Shown here piece after piece: positions 53,430 through 62,532 of a stretch of DNA of 64,000 nucleotides. A program made the translations under genes and the position numbers. The stretch spans positions 1-64,000 of the IMG/VR virus record IMGVR_UViG_3300029319_009270, one strand, 5' to 3'. Origin of the DNA: a virus. Numbering within the stretch: the first letter of the stretch is position 1; every line of letters begins with the position of its first letter. A model generated the notes under the pieces. The model had not been told where the DNA came from and did no database searches. It saw only the letters and a list, made by a program, of their open reading frames with translations.

Positions 53430-54323
53430 TTATTCAATATGACCTGTACCAATCACTTCCCACAGCATATGAGACTGCAAAGTACCACCAAGTTCAGGAG
53501 AAACTACTGAATTCATTCTATGCCGTATCAGATGAACAGCAGTCAAACTTCCTGGCGAAAATGATTGTAAATAGGTCGGTGGAATAAAAATTGAACCAGA
53601 ATCATTCTCCAAACAAGAAACAGCCCCTAAGAATCTGCTTCCATCAGGACTATATACAGCAACGATTACTTCAAATTGAGTATTAGCCACAACAGGACTC
53701 CATGTGAAAGTTGTTCCTGATCTATAGATTGGAGCTTCAAATGCATAACTAGGATCAACCCACAATAACGTGTAGGGTTCAATCCAATCAAAGCCTTCAA
53801 CAGTTAAGAATGCATCTTGTATTATAATATTATCAATAGCAATAGAATGTTGTGTTAACCTTTCATACTGATATTCATATAATCCTGAAACTTGCCATTC
53901 GTTTAGACCAACTGAGTAAAGTTGTATTGGTTGACCTAATCCTTTAAACGAAGGGTTTCCGTTGTAATTTGCAGGTTGTGAGCTAACAAAGGTATCGTAT
54001 ATATTAGTAGTACAACCATCGATATACTGTAAATGTTCAAAATAGTCACCCGATGTCGGGTAATGTAATTTCAGATATGCTTGAATGTCAAACTCGCTAG
54101 AAACTCCAACGCAAGCAGGACATGCTATCTGCTTGAAATGGTATCGGGCAAGACCAACAACATTTGTTAAGTCTGGTGATATATCATCATTTCCATCTAA
54201 TACATTGCTTGTATTACTTGTGTCTACTACTATTGATGAATTAGTATCTTTGTCATCATAAACTTTAATAATCGATATATCACCAGAACAGGCCATTAGT
54301 AAAGTTAAAATTGTTAAAAACAT
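53430..54323 (-). CDS. lipoprotein of unknown function
   Basis: 297 residues. The signal ends LLMAC (Cys 12), followed by Ser and Gly: a type II lipobox. A Thr/Ser/Asp-rich linker follows, then a beta-rich body with Cys pairs (ACPAC near 68-71, DGC near 102). No known domain. Like the 8933-10492 lipoprotein, it looks like a host envelope gene; it may alter the surface of the infected cell. Confidence 0.6.
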   Translation of the reverse strand: MFLTILTLLMACSGDISIIKVYDDKDTNSSIVVDTSNTSNVLDGNDDISPDLTNVVGLARYHFKQIACPACVGVSSEFDIQAYLKLHYPTSGDYFEHLQYIDGCTTNIYDTFVSSQPANYNGNPSFKGLGQPIQLYSVGLNEWQVSGLYEYQYERLTQHSIAIDNIIIQDAFLTVEGFDWIEPYTLLWVDPSYAFEAPIYRSGTTFTWSPVVANTQFEVIVAVYSPDGSRFLGAVSCLENDSGSIFIPPTYLQSFSPGSLTAVHLIRHRMNSVVSPELGGTLQSHMLWEVIGTGHIE

Positions 54324-54347
54324 ATCATGCTATCCTTTAAGAGAATA

Positions 54348-54548
54348 TTATGATATTTTTATTGATTGTAAAAGTAATTTCTTGTCGACCTTGATCTGCT
54401 CGTGCCCCAACCACGGTCTAGGCAATAATATCCAATAACAATCATGAGTTTCTGCAAAACAATATATACTCGAACCACTGCTAAGATTACAAAATGGTTT
54501 AATAACCAAATGAACTCTATTTAAAATTTTATTTTCAAGTAATCCCAC
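54348..54548 (-). CDS. possible small protein
   Basis: 66 codons from a GTG with no good ribosome binding site. Contains CYWILLPRPWLGHEQIKV. Coding status uncertain. Confidence 0.35.
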   Translation of the reverse strand: MGLLENKILNRVHLVIKPFCNLSSGSSIYCFAETHDCYWILLPRPWLGHEQIKVDKKLLLQSIKIS

Positions 54549-54566
54549 GACATAAATAAGTATATT

Positions 54567-54809
54567 CTAATTTAACTTTTTTAAATAATTAGAAAACTCT
54601 TCACGTCGTTCTCCTCGTACAAGTATTACAAAACACTTATCTTGTATGTCATCAAAGATATAACCTAAGTCTTTTAAAACTATACCTATTTGCTTTTGAT
54701 TGTCGCAAGAATACATTTGACTTGGTATCCTAATAAAAGACCCTAAGTCATCAATCATGACCAAGTCTCCGACACTTATAGCTTTTGTATTATCTTTAGA
54801 TTCTTGCAC
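54567..54809 (-). CDS. small SH3-like protein (GTG start)
   Basis: 80 residues from the GTG at 54809, 6 bases after AAGGAG. AISVGDLVMIDDLG starts a barrel-like fold like the other short proteins of this cluster. It overlaps the next gene by 34 bases. Function unknown. Confidence 0.5.
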   Translation of the reverse strand: MQESKDNTKAISVGDLVMIDDLGSFIRIPSQMYSCDNQKQIGIVLKDLGYIFDDIQDKCFVILVRGERREEFSNYLKKLN

Positions 54810-54958
54810 CACTGTCTCCTTTGAGATCCATCTTGATACTCTATAAGATAGCAATAACTACCCCACGCTTTATTTGTTACTTTAATAACAATACCGTAAA
54901 GATCTTCTTTTTTATCATAAACTAACTCACCGACAGAAGGCTTCAAAATATTCTTCAT
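54776..54958 (-). CDS. small SH3-like protein
   Basis: 60 residues: KPSVGELVYDKKEDLYGIVIKVTN, then a Trp/Tyr/Cys-rich end. Pattern similar to its neighbours, likely paralogs by duplication. Function unknown. Confidence 0.5.
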   Translation of the reverse strand: MKNILKPSVGELVYDKKEDLYGIVIKVTNKAWGSYCYLIEYQDGSQRRQWCKNLKIIQKL

Positions 54959-55176
54959 GCTAATTCTAGATCCGCTTCCCAGTATTGATACTTTTCAATT
55001 TTATTTGTTTGAATATTTTTTACAACGTAACTGGCAATAAAAGTCGGTGACTTTTGGCATTTAACAATTTCAAAATGGATGTGTTCATCCAAAACGATTT
55101 TTTCCAAATAACATTTAAATTTATCTAATCTAAATATTTGATTTGATTTTACAATATCACCAACCTTATACTTCAT
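54955..55176 (-). CDS. small SH3-like protein
   Basis: 73 residues starting MKYKVGDIVKSNQIFRLDKF; beta-rich. Overlaps the next gene by 4 bases. With 54567 and 54776 it forms a cluster of small barrel-like proteins. Confidence 0.5.
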   Translation of the reverse strand: MKYKVGDIVKSNQIFRLDKFKCYLEKIVLDEHIHFEIVKCQKSPTFIASYVVKNIQTNKIEKYQYWEADLELA

Positions 55177-55179
55177 AAC

Positions 55180-55368
55180 TTACTTCCTTGATTTGTCGTT
55201 AATTTGCTTGCTAAGAATATCCTTTAAAATGCTCATTTCTTTAATCGATATATCGATTTGTTTTCTAACAGCTGTCCCTTCTTCATAAAGGTATTTTTTG
55301 TAATTTAAATCTTTCAACATCTTATTGATCATTAAATAGATTCCAGAGTCTGTATCCCTAACAATCAT
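55180..55368 (-). CDS. small helical protein
   Basis: 62 residues, helical, basic. Starts 8 bases below the GMP reductase stop. No motif. Confidence 0.45.
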   Translation of the reverse strand: MIVRDTDSGIYLMINKMLKDLNYKKYLYEEGTAVRKQIDISIKEMSILKDILSKQINDKSRK

Positions 55369-55376
55369 TATACCTC

Positions 55377-56462
55377 CTAAACAAATACAGAGTTAAACTG
55401 TTGTGTGCATCTAACGAATGTAGCACATTTGCTCAACTGTTTTAAGGTGGGCGCTCCTACGTAAGTACAAGTAGATCTAACCCCACCTAAAATATCTTTG
55501 ATTGTATTTTTGACTTTTCCTTTATAGGGTATTTCTACTGTCCGACCTTCAGAAGATCGGTATTCTGCCACGCCGCCTGAATGTTTTTGCATTGCAGTAT
55601 CAGAGCTCATACCGTAAAACTGTATGTAGTGTTTTTCTTCATAAACTGGACCTAGCTTATCACCATAAATAGAAAGCTCTATCTCACCTGTTTTAAAACA
55701 CTTAGTTATAATTTCACCACCCCCTTCGTCATGACCGGCCAACATTCCGCCTAACATTACAAAGTCAGCACCGGCTGCAAATGCTTTGGCCACGTCTCCC
55801 GGGCAAGTGCATCCACCATCTGCGATGATATGACCGCCTAAACCGTGCGCTGCATCAGCACATTCAATAACAGCTGAAAGCTGTGGGTATCCAACGCCAG
55901 TTTGAATTCTTGTAGTGCATACAGAACCCGGGCCAATACCAACCTTAACAACATCTGCTCCTGCGAGAATAAGCTCTTGTGTCATGTCTGCAGTGACAAC
56001 ATTACCAGCAATGATGTTGCAATGAGGAAAATCACTTCTGACTAGTTTAACAAAATCAGTAAAGTGTTCTGAGTATCCATTCGCTATATCAATACAAATC
56101 CAACTTAGATTACACGTTGAAATTATTTCTTTTGCTTTCTTGTACTCTTCTACGTTTGTGCCCACACTAATAGCAAGATGATCTGTGTCTATTTGTCCGA
56201 ACTGACCATACCAGTCCTCAGGTGTATTTTGCTTTGTTATGCAGGTAAACATCTCACATAACGCTAGCTCGTGTGCTATATTAAACGTGCCTACCCCGTC
56301 CATGTTCGCAGCCATAATTGGGATCCCAGTCCAGAATTTGCCGCTGTTTCTAAACGTATACTTTCGACGCAAGTCGACTTCTTTCCTAGATCGGAGGATA
56401 CTGCGTTTTGGACGAATTAGTACATCTTTATAATCTAATTTTATTTCTTGTTCAATTCTCAC
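55377..56462 (-). CDS. guaC: GMP reductase
   Basis: 361 residues, similar to E. coli GuaC (347). [21 protein letters not shown] matches the family start; [11 protein letters not shown] puts the catalytic Cys at 182; [11 protein letters not shown] and [10 protein letters not shown] are the phosphate- and substrate-binding segments. It reduces GMP to IMP with release of ammonia, using NADPH. This IMP is the substrate for the adenylosuccinate synthetase at 49674. IMP dehydrogenase is unlikely: there is no CBS domain. Confidence 0.93.
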   Translation of the reverse strand: MRIEQEIKLDYKDVLIRPKRSILRSRKEVDLRRKYTFRNSGKFWTGIPIMAANMDGVGTFNIAHELALCEMFTCITKQNTPEDWYGQFGQIDTDHLAISVGTNVEEYKKAKEIISTCNLSWICIDIANGYSEHFTDFVKLVRSDFPHCNIIAGNVVTADMTQELILAGADVVKVGIGPGSVCTTRIQTGVGYPQLSAVIECADAAHGLGGHIIADGGCTCPGDVAKAFAAGADFVMLGGMLAGHDEGGGEIITKCFKTGEIELSIYGDKLGPVYEEKHYIQFYGMSSDTAMQKHSGGVAEYRSSEGRTVEIPYKGKVKNTIKDILGGVRSTCTYVGAPTLKQLSKCATFVRCTQQFNSVFV

Positions 56463-56473
56463 AATTTTTCTCC

Positions 56474-56812
56474 TTAATTTTTTTCAACAATTGCTTTCAA
56501 TGGAAAACCAGACTGTCTAGCATAATCAATGACTTGAGCAGATTTTGTATCAGCAATCTCTTTGCTGAAAGGGCCGCCTGCTATACCCTTCCCTTTTTCA
56601 TGAACAGAGCTAGCTATATTCCACGCTGTATCAACATCTTTATAAAAAAAAGTAATTAACACTATAACAACAAATTGAAAATGTGTATAGTCATCATTTA
56701 ACAAGACAACGTTGTATTTACTAGGTTTTACTACTTTATTCTTTTCTTTTTGTCTATCAAGTAGATCTACACCGCTATCACAATCTTTGCTTTCTTTCTT
56801 TTTTTGAGTCAT
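56474..56812 (-). CDS. clpS: ClpS adaptor protein
   Basis: 112 residues, close to bacterial ClpS (106). [20 protein letters not shown] is the core strand-loop motif, [21 protein letters not shown] and [18 protein letters not shown] match the rest. Bacterial ClpS binds N-degron substrates and hands them to ClpAP. A phage copy may redirect host ClpAP to chosen proteins, or block its normal work. Followed directly by guaC. Confidence 0.92.
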   Translation of the reverse strand: MTQKKKESKDCDSGVDLLDRQKEKNKVVKPSKYNVVLLNDDYTHFQFVVIVLITFFYKDVDTAWNIASSVHEKGKGIAGGPFSKEIADTKSAQVIDYARQSGFPLKAIVEKN

Positions 56813-56866
56813 TGTTGCCTTTTATAAAAGTATAACAAACTTCTTAAGTATTTTCAAATTATTTTT

Positions 56867-58399
56867 TTAATCTTCTGTATACAAATAACCAAAGTATAAA
56901 GCTTGTTTTAAAAGATCAAATATCCCAGGTGGTAAATGATCTACGAAATAAAACAATGATCCTTTATACTCTCCTACAAAAGCTTTTTCTGGGCTTGGTG
57001 GTATACTGGGTGGGACAGCATCCCTTTCCAACGGATAATCGTGCTCCACAACTCCGAAGAATGGGATTAGTGTATCCTCGACTGGCGAATCTGCTTTCTC
57101 TCCGCCGTATGCGGTCATGTCAATCCAATACATAAATCTATCAACATCGTCTAACCACGGAGCAAAATCTACTGAAACTTGCCATAAAAAGTTTTTCTCA
57201 CTTTTTTCATTTTTAAAAAGTTCAGGATTTATTTTTCTGTATATCACAGGTGCGCCGTCTAAGTATTTTTTTATTAAATTATTCTGAGATAACATAATAA
57301 CTTCGCCTTGAGGACCGTAGTAAGGCTTTTCATAGCTACCTTCATTTTCTTCTACTCTGACGTTGCTTTTTTTATTTACATCTATTACGTCTAGTGCTCT
57401 TCCTCGGTCCTTTAAGTCTTTCATTATCTTTTTAATTTGTTCTGATCCAAAAAACTCATACCCAGGATACATGGCGGGTATCACCTTGAATTTAGTTAAA
57501 TTTTTGAATAAGTGTCCTGGGCCAACCATCATAGTTCGACCTATCATTTCTTTTTCACCGGTCAGCGTCTTTATCACTAGATCCTCTTTGCTCTCGCCTC
57601 GCATACTGGCTAAATCACCAGTGATATCTTTGTTTTCTAAATCAACAACAGGAACATTAATGTTAATTAGGGTATTGGCAATATCACCTACTATTGTCTG
57701 AATTGAATTCCCTTCTCTGTCGGCACCAAGTTTATTGATATCTTTTAACAGCCAACTTGTATCAATAATTACTTTTTTGACTTTTGGATTGATCATGATA
57801 AACTCATTGGATGAAAGCCTGTCGGATGGCAAGCCATACGTGTCAGGGCCTAGTATCATATATTTAATGTAGTCAGCTGGATCATCGCTTATCCCGCCCT
57901 GTAACTTGCCAGGCATTTTGGTTTGAAATATTCCACCCCTCTCAGTTTCTGCGTCTCTATCAAATGCCAAAGCAACAGGTCCATCTAAGACTAAACCAAT
58001 CTTTCCGATCAATGTTGATCCTTTTTGTGCTTGAAAATTCATATAACCGACTGATGATACTGCACCAGATATTTTTAGCTGTGACTTGTTAGACCATTTC
58101 TTAAAATCATTTAATAGCGTTACGACACTGCCTTCGTAAAGATTGAACCAATGAATGATTTCAAGATTGTTTGAATTCAAAAAAGAACGATCAGCACATG
58201 TATCGAAAGCTTTATAGTACGCAGTCTGTTCTTCTTGACCTAAGTTTTGAAATTGTTTAAAGTGGCCACTGACACAATCATAAGATGGTTCAACAGTAAC
58301 ACTTGAGTTAGTTGAATTAACAACCTCAATATTTTCTTCATCTTGTTCTCTTAAAACATCTCTAATTATTTTTCGAACAGTCGTTTTGTTTATAAACAT
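56867..58399 (-). CDS. large capsid-targeting-helix protein
   Basis: 510 residues. MFINKTTVRKIIRDVLREQ ends L-R-E then Gln, a targeting-type N-terminus. The body has ISGAVSSVGYMN, LVLDGPVALAFDRDAETE and RLSSNEFIMINPKVKKVII, whose strand pattern faintly suggests an ADP-ribosyltransferase-like fold as in T4 Alt, but no full R-S-E triad can be assigned. The shared element AACATAATTATTGTG lies upstream (58411-58425). Possibly an enzyme injected with the DNA. Confidence 0.6.
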   Translation of the reverse strand: MFINKTTVRKIIRDVLREQDEENIEVVNSTNSSVTVEPSYDCVSGHFKQFQNLGQEEQTAYYKAFDTCADRSFLNSNNLEIIHWFNLYEGSVVTLLNDFKKWSNKSQLKISGAVSSVGYMNFQAQKGSTLIGKIGLVLDGPVALAFDRDAETERGGIFQTKMPGKLQGGISDDPADYIKYMILGPDTYGLPSDRLSSNEFIMINPKVKKVIIDTSWLLKDINKLGADREGNSIQTIVGDIANTLININVPVVDLENKDITGDLASMRGESKEDLVIKTLTGEKEMIGRTMMVGPGHLFKNLTKFKVIPAMYPGYEFFGSEQIKKIMKDLKDRGRALDVIDVNKKSNVRVEENEGSYEKPYYGPQGEVIMLSQNNLIKKYLDGAPVIYRKINPELFKNEKSEKNFLWQVSVDFAPWLDDVDRFMYWIDMTAYGGEKADSPVEDTLIPFFGVVEHDYPLERDAVPPSIPPSPEKAFVGEYKGSLFYFVDHLPPGIFDLLKQALYFGYLYTED

Positions 58400-58410
58400 A
58401 ATTTATTCCT

Positions 58411-58425
58411 CACAATAATTATGTT
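58411..58425 (-). promoter_or_regulatory. shared upstream element, second copy
   Basis: Exact copy of the 15-mer at 37827-37841, here 12 bases above the start of the 510-residue gene. Possible late promoter element. Confidence 0.4.
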
Positions 58426-58432
58426 ATGTAAA

Positions 58433-59410
58433 CTAATAATACTGTGTCAAATCTATATTTTTACCTTTTGCTTCTTCAAGATATCTTAAAGGATTGTAAT
58501 TGTCTGTTTTTGTTATGCTTTCAAAAGACATTCTAATACCTGTTTGTAGATCAATCTTTGGTGACCACCCAGATACATTTCTAAACTTCCAAGATGATAG
58601 CATATGATTACCAAGGTAGTCTGTTTTAGAGTGCCATCTGATTACATTCTCAAGGTCTAGATCAGTAACTTGTTGAATCAACTTTACAATCTCACCTGTC
58701 ATCAAAGGAGTTTCAGCTGCAACATTCCAATCCTGGTACCAAAGATTTTGATTTATTGCTGTTAAAACTGCATCGCAATAATCGTTGACATGCATGTAGT
58801 CTTTAATTTTTGAAGGATCCAGGAACATATCAATCTGTGTCTTTCCGTTAATAGCACCATAGATTGATTTTGCAATAAGAGAATTCATATCTCCAATTCC
58901 TCCATAAGCGAATAGAGGTCGAACAATCATCCATTTTTCAACTTGACTTTTAATAATGTCCTCTGCACAGAGTTTTTGACAGCCATATAAAGTGTGTGGG
59001 CCTCTATCTGATCTTTCTTCAATTTGCTTGCTTTGGTAGTTCTTTGTATCATATATCACTGTCGTACCCATGTAGCAGACAGGTATGTCTAGCTTTCTTG
59101 CAGCCCGGCAAATTGTATACGTACCTTCAACGTTGGTTAAGGTAGATTCTTTAGCATTAAGTGCTACAACGTCTGTACCGACAACTGCAGCATTATGTAT
59201 TATAACATCAATTTTTTCACTTTTGAAAAAGTTTACCCAATGATCAATTGAATTTCCATGAACACAAGGTTCTTTTTTCTCGGACCATTTTGTAAAATAA
59301 TTATCATATTTTGACACGCCTTCATTGACAACTTCTATATCAAATAACTTAGATCTGGCTATTAGATTTCGGCCGATGAAGCCTTTTTCTCCGGTGATGA
59401 ATAATTTCAT
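58433..59410 (-). CDS. NAD-dependent epimerase/dehydratase
   Basis: 325 residues. GEKGFIGRN near 7-15 is the Rossmann loop; the Tyr-x-x-x-Lys motif is YGCQK near 142-146; a Thr-Thr-Val replaces the usual Ser segment (MGTTVIY). It belongs to the extended SDR family, near GDP-fucose synthase or dTDP-rhamnose reductase. It may work with the epimerase at 43422 and phosphomannomutase in sugar synthesis. Confidence 0.8.
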   Translation of the reverse strand: MKLFITGEKGFIGRNLIARSKLFDIEVVNEGVSKYDNYFTKWSEKKEPCVHGNSIDHWVNFFKSEKIDVIIHNAAVVGTDVVALNAKESTLTNVEGTYTICRAARKLDIPVCYMGTTVIYDTKNYQSKQIEERSDRGPHTLYGCQKLCAEDIIKSQVEKWMIVRPLFAYGGIGDMNSLIAKSIYGAINGKTQIDMFLDPSKIKDYMHVNDYCDAVLTAINQNLWYQDWNVAAETPLMTGEIVKLIQQVTDLDLENVIRWHSKTDYLGNHMLSSWKFRNVSGWSPKIDLQTGIRMSFESITKTDNYNPLRYLEEAKGKNIDLTQYY

Positions 59411-59453
59411 TTTTTACTCCTTTTTGATATATTATACAAAGCATTATTGAATA

Positions 59454-59900
59454 TTACATATGTGTATGATAACTTTTGTGACGCTCATACATAATATCAG
59501 TTTTTACATGATAGTGATCAATACCTAATGCATGCCCTGTTTCATGAACAACAACTTCATAATCAGTCACACCTTCGTGTGAAAGCTTTATGACTGCATT
59601 ATCTAAATACCGATAAGTCCAATTGAGTTCAGTGTGTCCGTAAGTACGTACTGTATCAATAGTATCATCAGCAGGTGCAAATTTAATAACATACTTTTCT
59701 GGTTTGCCATCACAATGTGTTCTTGTAGAAATTTCACCAAATTCATGACCTCTTGATTTCCAATATTCGATAGCATCTTGAACGTACTCAATTTTAATAT
59801 TAGAATTTTCACAATAAACAACATCGGGTGCTACACGCCAGGTTGCAAAGTATTCATAGTCTGCAGCAAATGTTGAAGCAATCAAAGCTAGTAGAAACAT
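59454..59900 (-). CDS. secreted matrixin-like metalloprotease
   Basis: 148 residues with a cleavable signal peptide (MFLLALIASTFA, then Ala-Asp). HETGHALGIDH is the zinc motif HExxHxxGxxH, and DIMYE, eight residues on, is the Met-turn. Shorter than the other copy (8427) but same architecture: a YWKSRGHEFG segment corresponds to NYWEDNGYPIG there. Likely paralog. Its ribosome binding site AAAAGGAG lies in the 3' arm of the terminator upstream. Confidence 0.78.
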   Translation of the reverse strand: MFLLALIASTFAADYEYFATWRVAPDVVYCENSNIKIEYVQDAIEYWKSRGHEFGEISTRTHCDGKPEKYVIKFAPADDTIDTVRTYGHTELNWTYRYLDNAVIKLSHEGVTDYEVVVHETGHALGIDHYHVKTDIMYERHKSYHTHM

Positions 59901-59937
59901 AAAAACTCCTTTTATTTTTATTATAAAAGGAGTTTTT
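59901..59937 (-). terminator. terminator hairpin containing the next ribosome binding site
   Basis: Minus strand AAAAAACTCCTTTTAT, loop, ATAAAAGGAGTTTTT: a long stem followed by T-run, ending the gene at 59964. The AAAAGGAG in the 3' arm is the ribosome binding site of the metalloprotease gene, whose ATG follows directly. Confidence 0.75.
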
Positions 59938-59963
59938 TAAATTTGCACGTGTTTTAAATAAAT

Positions 59964-60929
59964 TTAATATCTTCCATGATATCTTCGTCGATACAAACTA
60001 CCTCGACTAAGACCTTCATTAATATCTGTATCGGGTCCTACCATACCACTGGGTGTCTCCGGTTGTCCAGAGGGTGGTACATCTCGAGATGTAACAGACT
60101 CAGGGTTTGACTTGAATTCAATATCATCATCTTTTGTACTAGCAACTTTTGCAGAACCTGACGCGGATGGAATCAATTTACTAGCATAAGTTATAGCTCC
60201 AGCGTCTAACAACATCTGAAGAACCCCGTCGTGAAGCATAGAAGCAGCCGTAGTTGTACCGCATTCTGAACTGAAGACGCGCAGATATCCTCTCTGTTGA
60301 CTGACAAAACTACCTTCGCGCTGGGACGCTCGAACTCTTTCGCCTATCGAAACCAATGCATTTTTATCACCATCTAAAGTGGCAATTGCTGATGCTGCTA
60401 AAACCTCTTTATATTCACCTGCAGCTTCAGGATAAACATCACAATAAAGTTCTGAATCCTCGATAAATTCTAAGATTGCATTTATTGGCGGTTCAGGTTC
60501 AGGTTCTTTAACTTGTGGTTTGAAAGTTTTTCCAACGGACTTACTTACGGGTCCTGAAATTATTCTATAACGATCACCCACTTTTGCATAAGTGTACGGG
60601 TCTCCTCTTCCACTGATACCATAATCAGATCCCGCCTTTCCGAATTCAGGTTTAACGCCTATCTCAGGTGCCCAATATAAATCCCAGTCTAACCAAACGA
60701 AATAATCGCCTTTTGGAACAGGGATATTCATTCTTTTAAGAATTTCAGCAGCTTCGGAAGCGGGAACTTTTACTGCTTTTGGATTGTCTGCTGCTTTCGC
60801 TTTGTCTAAGATGTCTCCTTCTCGAGGATCTAAGTTTTTACCCTTAGGATCAGCGTCAGGTATAGCATGTTCTTCTTCATTTAATAGTGATTCTATCAAT
60901 AAATTCAAATTTCTTTTAGTGATTCTCAT
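59964..60929 (-). CDS. capsid-targeting-helix protein
   Basis: 321 residues. MRITKRNLNLLIESL, with L-I-E then Ser, is the array motif, far from the 1-5 kb cluster. Next come Asp/Pro/Lys-rich linker, a compact domain with YFVWLDWDLYWAPEIG and GDRYRIISGP, and helical parts; the C-terminus (SRGSLYRRRYHGRY) is Arg/Tyr-rich. Predicted head protein. Ended by the hairpin at 59901. Confidence 0.7.
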   Translation of the reverse strand: MRITKRNLNLLIESLLNEEEHAIPDADPKGKNLDPREGDILDKAKAADNPKAVKVPASEAAEILKRMNIPVPKGDYFVWLDWDLYWAPEIGVKPEFGKAGSDYGISGRGDPYTYAKVGDRYRIISGPVSKSVGKTFKPQVKEPEPEPPINAILEFIEDSELYCDVYPEAAGEYKEVLAASAIATLDGDKNALVSIGERVRASQREGSFVSQQRGYLRVFSSECGTTTAASMLHDGVLQMLLDAGAITYASKLIPSASGSAKVASTKDDDIEFKSNPESVTSRDVPPSGQPETPSGMVGPDTDINEGLSRGSLYRRRYHGRY

Positions 60930-60980
60930 ATTAGTTAAACTCCCTGATATAAATCTATGTATAAGTATTAGTTAAACAAT

Positions 60981-61005
60981 AAAAAATCCCAACAATTGTT
61001 GGGAT
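60981..61005 (-). terminator. Rho-independent terminator
   Basis: Palindromic stem TCCCAACAATTGTTGGGA followed by six T on the minus strand. It ends the deoxyribosyltransferase gene; the other strand also has T-rich flank. Confidence 0.8.
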
Positions 61006-61029
61006 CCTTTTTTAATCGTGAAAAAAGAT

Positions 61030-61479
61030 TTATTCTATTTCACCTTCATATCTTAATTCAAGCAAACGTTCAGATGCAGTACAATCTTGCAAGTAAGCAT
61101 CTAATTGTTCCAACGAAGTGCATACTGCAATTCCCGATGCTGCTAACATGAGATTAAATTGTGCACCGGGTGGTAAACCATCGCAAAAATAAACAATTGG
61201 CTTTTCTAAACAATTCATATAACCTGCTTCAAAAATCGACCCCATATCTTTGTTTCTTGTATTGCATAGCATCCAGTCACATTCATGAAGATGCCTAATA
61301 TTTCCTGAAAATATTTGATCTTGTATAGACTCATTAGCATCATTATCACAAAGATTTTCATCCTTCGGTGAAAAATAAGAAATGCCGTGTTTTTCAAAAA
61401 CTGATTTAATATTTTCTACTTCTTCCAACCACTCAGGTGAAAACCACCCGCTTGCTAAATAAACTTTTCCTAAACTCAT
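61030..61479 (-). CDS. nucleoside 2-deoxyribosyltransferase-like protein
   Basis: 149 residues. VYLASGWFSPEWLE near 6-19, YFSPKDE and DMGSIFEAGYMNCLEKPIVYF match the NDT family: the acidic Asp/Glu in SIFE/EAGY is the nucleophile region. It exchanges bases between deoxynucleosides or cuts them, allowing salvage. Ends one base into the ThyX-like gene. Confidence 0.8.
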   Translation of the reverse strand: MSLGKVYLASGWFSPEWLEEVENIKSVFEKHGISYFSPKDENLCDNDANESIQDQIFSGNIRHLHECDWMLCNTRNKDMGSIFEAGYMNCLEKPIVYFCDGLPPGAQFNLMLAASGIAVCTSLEQLDAYLQDCTASERLLELRYEGEIE

Positions 61480-62468
61480 TATTCTCTCCCCATAAATTGA
61501 TTGTATTGATTTGTTAATTGATTAATCTCTTCTAATGTTTCTTCCCAAAGCTGTGTAAAAATTGTTGGTGTACCCGGGACATGATTTTTACCATTAATAT
61601 CCTCACGACGAGACTGATAAATTGTATCATTGGGATGATATTCAAACTTATCGTTCTTTGGTTCTGGCCAATATAGGTTTGTACCTCGTGATGTTTCGCC
61701 ACCTTTACCATCAGGTACGCGAAATGTTTTAATATAGTGCATATCTGGTTTATTAAAATTAATACGCGCGGTTGCTTCAGGCAGAACTTTGATTACTTCT
61801 CTTGCCATGTACGCGGCAAGTAAATTATCAGCTGCCGGTTGAATTTGCATGTCTTGACGTTGAGCGATAAAACCTAACAGATCTTTTAAGTTAAGACGCA
61901 TTAGATAAAATGAAGTCATGCACTTTGGTAAAATCATTCTTGCATCCATCATTGATACAATCTTGGAATCTGTCATGTCAGCATATAATTCCTTAGATTC
62001 GCGAACTAACTTTTTCCAGCGCCTATCAAACTCGGGTGTGTTTTGAACAGCTTCAGGAATTACTGCGGGATCATCCCTTAAGTCACGATCACCAGTACAC
62101 TGTGCGGCAAAACTACCAGCACGATGTCGTATGATGTGTGTAACCTCTTGAAATGATAAGCCACTTAACTTAAATGTAAACCCTAAACATTCCATAGGTG
62201 TTGGAAGTGCACGAAAACAAAGAACATCCTCGAGATTTGCAGACAGTTCTTTTAAACTAGCAGTAGCTGGATTTGTCTCATCGTGATGATCAGCCCATGT
62301 TGCTTTTACATATTGCCAAGCAACATTAAGCGCTTGAGATCTAGTTGGATGATCAACTAGTTCAACTTTCAAATGTGCAAGATTGTTATAAAATGCTGTG
62401 TTGGGTTCTTGACCAAACTTAAGTTCCATTGGCAGATCAACAGGTTTCAAATCATTATTCTGTGGCAT
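61479..62468 (-). CDS. divergent ThyX homolog
   Basis: 329 residues. IIRHRAGSFAAQCTGDRDLR near 112-131 aligns with RHRxxSxNExSxRY of ThyX: R114-H115-R116 and S119 are kept, but the Asn-Glu-x-Ser and Tyr are not. ARMILPKCMTSFYLMRLNLKDLLGFIAQRQDMQIQPAAD matches the C-terminal ThyX pattern. A canonical ThyX is at 10900. It may methylate or otherwise modify a different substrate. Length is larger than usual. Confidence 0.7.
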   Translation of the reverse strand: MPQNNDLKPVDLPMELKFGQEPNTAFYNNLAHLKVELVDHPTRSQALNVAWQYVKATWADHHDETNPATASLKELSANLEDVLCFRALPTPMECLGFTFKLSGLSFQEVTHIIRHRAGSFAAQCTGDRDLRDDPAVIPEAVQNTPEFDRRWKKLVRESKELYADMTDSKIVSMMDARMILPKCMTSFYLMRLNLKDLLGFIAQRQDMQIQPAADNLLAAYMAREVIKVLPEATARINFNKPDMHYIKTFRVPDGKGGETSRGTNLYWPEPKNDKFEYHPNDTIYQSRREDINGKNHVPGTPTIFTQLWEETLEEINQLTNQYNQFMGRE

Positions 62469-62532
62469 GCAAAGCCTCCTTGTTTAAAGTTTACTTATTT
62501 ATTATAAATAAAAATACTAATCTTTACAACTT

